Assembly (NCBI RefSeq): GCF_000265385.1
Contig: NC_018013.1
Span: 2,693,001 to 2,757,000 of the forward strand
Reading direction: 5' to 3'
DNA: 64,000 nt
Source: Aequorivita sublithincola DSM 14238
GTDB lineage: Bacteria > Bacteroidota > Bacteroidia > Flavobacteriales > Flavobacteriaceae
A model generated the notes under the pieces. The model was not told where the DNA came from. It saw only the letters and a program-made list of their open reading frames with translations, and ran no database searches. This document shows, in pieces, positions 63,728-64,000 of the stretch. Both the position numbers and the translations under genes were made by a program. Numbering within the stretch: the stretch's first letter is position 1; each line of letters begins with the position of its first letter.

Positions 63728-64000
63728 TTATTGGTTTGAGTCGATTGATGGGAACGAACCACTTCTAAAATTAATGGTTACACTTCCTATTATATCTGTT
63801 TTCATATTAACTGCGGAAGATGACTTTTCATTAACAACTCGCACTTTTACAGCACTAGAATTATAGTTACCACTTACATTTGCTCTTCCCCATCCCCATC
63901 TAGCAGAGGCAGATCCTGAAACACCCCAGTTACTAGCTTTTGATTCAACATCTCGGATATCTGATGATTTTTGATCTGTAGAATCGACATGAAAAACAAG
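63728..64000 (-). CDS. DUF2589-like hypothetical protein (5' partial)
   Basis: 90 residues enter from the right edge: LVFHVDSTDQKSSDIRDVESK, then SNWGVSGSASARWGWGRANVSGNYNSSAVKVRVVNEKS (ends given) and a Ser-rich tail ending SIDSNQ. The Gly/Ser/Trp-rich strand pattern followed by VKVRV is like the C-terminal beta region of DUF2589 proteins. The N-terminus is outside the window. It is 3 bases upstream of the 147-residue gene. Confidence 0.55.
   Translation of the reverse strand, partial: LVFHVDSTDQKSSDIRDVESKASNWGVSGSASARWGWGRANVSGNYNSSAVKVRVVNEKSSSAVNMKTDIIGSVTINFRSGSFPSIDSNQ

Overview
The window comes from the chromosome of a low-GC member of the Flavobacteriaceae (Bacteroidota). The evidence is: type IX secretion (T9SS) C-terminal sorting domains on two secreted enzymes, TAnnTTTG-type -7 promoter elements, weak dependence on Shine-Dalgarno sites with several TTG/GTG starts, and typical flavobacterial gene pairs (mutL-rhomboid-rhomboid, udk-divIC-mutA-mutB, rsmD-DUF3822, SatD-DUF3307). 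The PET-hydrolase-like esterase and overall content would fit a genus near Aequorivita, but this is only an inference.

Layout. 1-8.6 kb: tail of mutL, two rhomboid proteases, an EEP-family phosphatase/nuclease, WbqC, then a translationally coupled run udk-divIC-mutA-small membrane protein-mutB (nucleoside salvage, division, methylmalonyl-CoA mutase). 8.6-11.9 kb: A+T-rich OLD-family ATPase/TOPRIM gene, an unknown gene and a frameshifted small gene. 11.9-17.1 kb, minus strand: PET-hydrolase-like secreted esterase, ClC transporter, miaE, dnaX. 17.26-17.6 kb: rnpB. 17.6-25.1 kb: rsmD, DUF3822, a RecD-like helicase, DUF4126, a KdsB-KdnB fusion, a small acyltransferase, yebC. 25.4-32 kb: orphan LytTR regulator, LETM1-related protein, a DUF4331/lipoprotein/TPR group converging on an ECF sigma/anti-sigma pair. 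32-48.8 kb: secreted M36 protease, FMN reductase, pabB-like gene, SatD-DUF3307 behind a triple palindromic operator, tilS, CocE-type hydrolase, a glycolytic cluster (pfkA, gap, sugar kinase, pgi), and yifB/comM.

48.8-62.5 kb is an A+T-rich island, all genes on the plus strand: a DUF4291 gene followed by secreted repeat proteins (MORN/YwqK-type, YD-type and WG-type repeats). It is bounded by two copies of the last 702 bp of comM: the complete gene on the left and a promoterless 5'-truncated copy on the right. This is the structure left by single-crossover (Campbell-type) integration of a circle carrying a comM fragment. Beyond it lie two minus-strand genes resembling DUF2589 proteins, the last cut by the window end.

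A second theme is short palindromic or simple repeats inside functional molecules: 8-4-8 palindromes form variable hairpins of RNase P RNA, a dispersed repeat is translated in frame within mutA, and simple repeats are translated within the N-terminus of mutB. The candidates most worth following are the SatD-DUF3307 operator module, the comM-flanked repeat-protein island, and these repeat insertions.
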